From assembly GCA_023250495.1 (NCBI GenBank), contig JAHFAP010000221.1, forward strand, positions 1 through 5,312: a DNA stretch of 5,312 bases, written 5' to 3'. Origin of the DNA: Deltaproteobacteria bacterium. Lineage in GTDB: Bacteria; Desulfobacterota; Binatia; UBA9968. Made by a program: the position numbers and the translations under genes. Below the pieces are notes generated by a model. The model saw only the letters and a program-made list of their open reading frames with translations. It searched no databases and was not told the DNA's origin. Shown here piece by piece: positions 5,225 through 5,312 of this stretch; positions within the stretch are counted from its first letter, which is position 1; each line of letters opens with the position of its first letter.

Positions 5225-5312
5225 TCAAACTGAACCAAAAATCAGGCCCCTTCCCCCGGTGAACTTTGCCTTCCCCGTCACCTTCTCAATGCCATCGACT
5301 CTGGCAACGCTC
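5225..5312 (-). pseudogene. Truncated N-terminal fragment of a second molybdenum hydroxylase large-subunit gene (continues beyond window)
   Basis: Seen: the minus-strand frame from the window edge reads S-V-A-R-V-D-G-I-E-K-V-T-G-K-A-K-F-T-G and matches residues 12-30 of the intact subunit at 4529-2322 in 17 of 19 positions. The DNA is only about 74% identical (42 of 57), mostly through synonymous changes, so this copy diverged under protein-level selection before breaking. Similarity stops after the F-T-G codons (about 5255). The frame then reads about ten unrelated residues to a TGA at 5227-5225. Only about 11 codons should lie outside the window before the original start. The remaining ~700 codons are missing, and the small antitoxin-like gene begins 21 bp further on. 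Alternatively the rest of the gene could have moved elsewhere in the genome. Confidence 0.78.

Overview
All supported genes in this 5.3 kb window lie on the minus strand. The piece is a gene-dense bacterial fragment that contains parts of two paralogous gene families, with two type II toxin-antitoxin modules set between them. The organism cannot be identified from the sequence. A moderately GC-rich, uncultivated soil or sediment bacterium with many NMT1/SsuA-like binding proteins and molybdenum hydroxylases (Binatia- or Rokubacteria-like lineages are examples) would fit, but this is a low-confidence guess.

Layout in the direction of transcription (high to low coordinates): (1) 5312-5225, the cut-off end of a molybdenum hydroxylase large-subunit gene, of which only the N-terminal 'VARVDG.EKVTGKAKFTG' block remains before a stop codon. 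(2) 5203-4548, a two-gene module of a small coiled-coil antitoxin-like protein and a PIN_3-type toxin, joined by a 4-bp ATGA overlap. (3) 4529-2322, an apparently intact 735-residue xanthine dehydrogenase/aldehyde oxidase family molybdopterin-binding subunit, starting with GTG 18 bp after the toxin. (4) 2291-2264, a near-consensus promoter driving (5) 2221-1193, a secreted NMT1/SsuA-like substrate-binding protein. (6) 1173-1136, a promoter overlapped by a perfect 9-bp inverted repeat, followed by (7) 1116-483, a ribbon-helix-helix antitoxin and VapC-like PIN toxin with a 23-bp overlap. (8) 472-414, a C-terminal remnant of a substrate-binding protein gene. (9) 273-1, the N-terminal 91 codons of another substrate-binding protein, cut by the window edge and about 62% identical to the one at 2221-1193 over the comparable segment.

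How it works together (inference): the binding proteins would capture a small organic molecule outside the cytoplasmic membrane, and the hydroxylase subunit could act on it or a related heterocycle or aldehyde. No permease, ATPase, FeS subunit or FAD subunit is present, so neither function is complete here. The main structural observation is that each toxin-antitoxin module sits between an intact gene and a broken copy of that same gene's family: the 3' end in one case, the 5' end in the other. This suggests that tandem duplicates were interrupted and eroded at the places where the modules are found. I see no RNA genes, CRISPR arrays, insertion sequences or convincing terminators.
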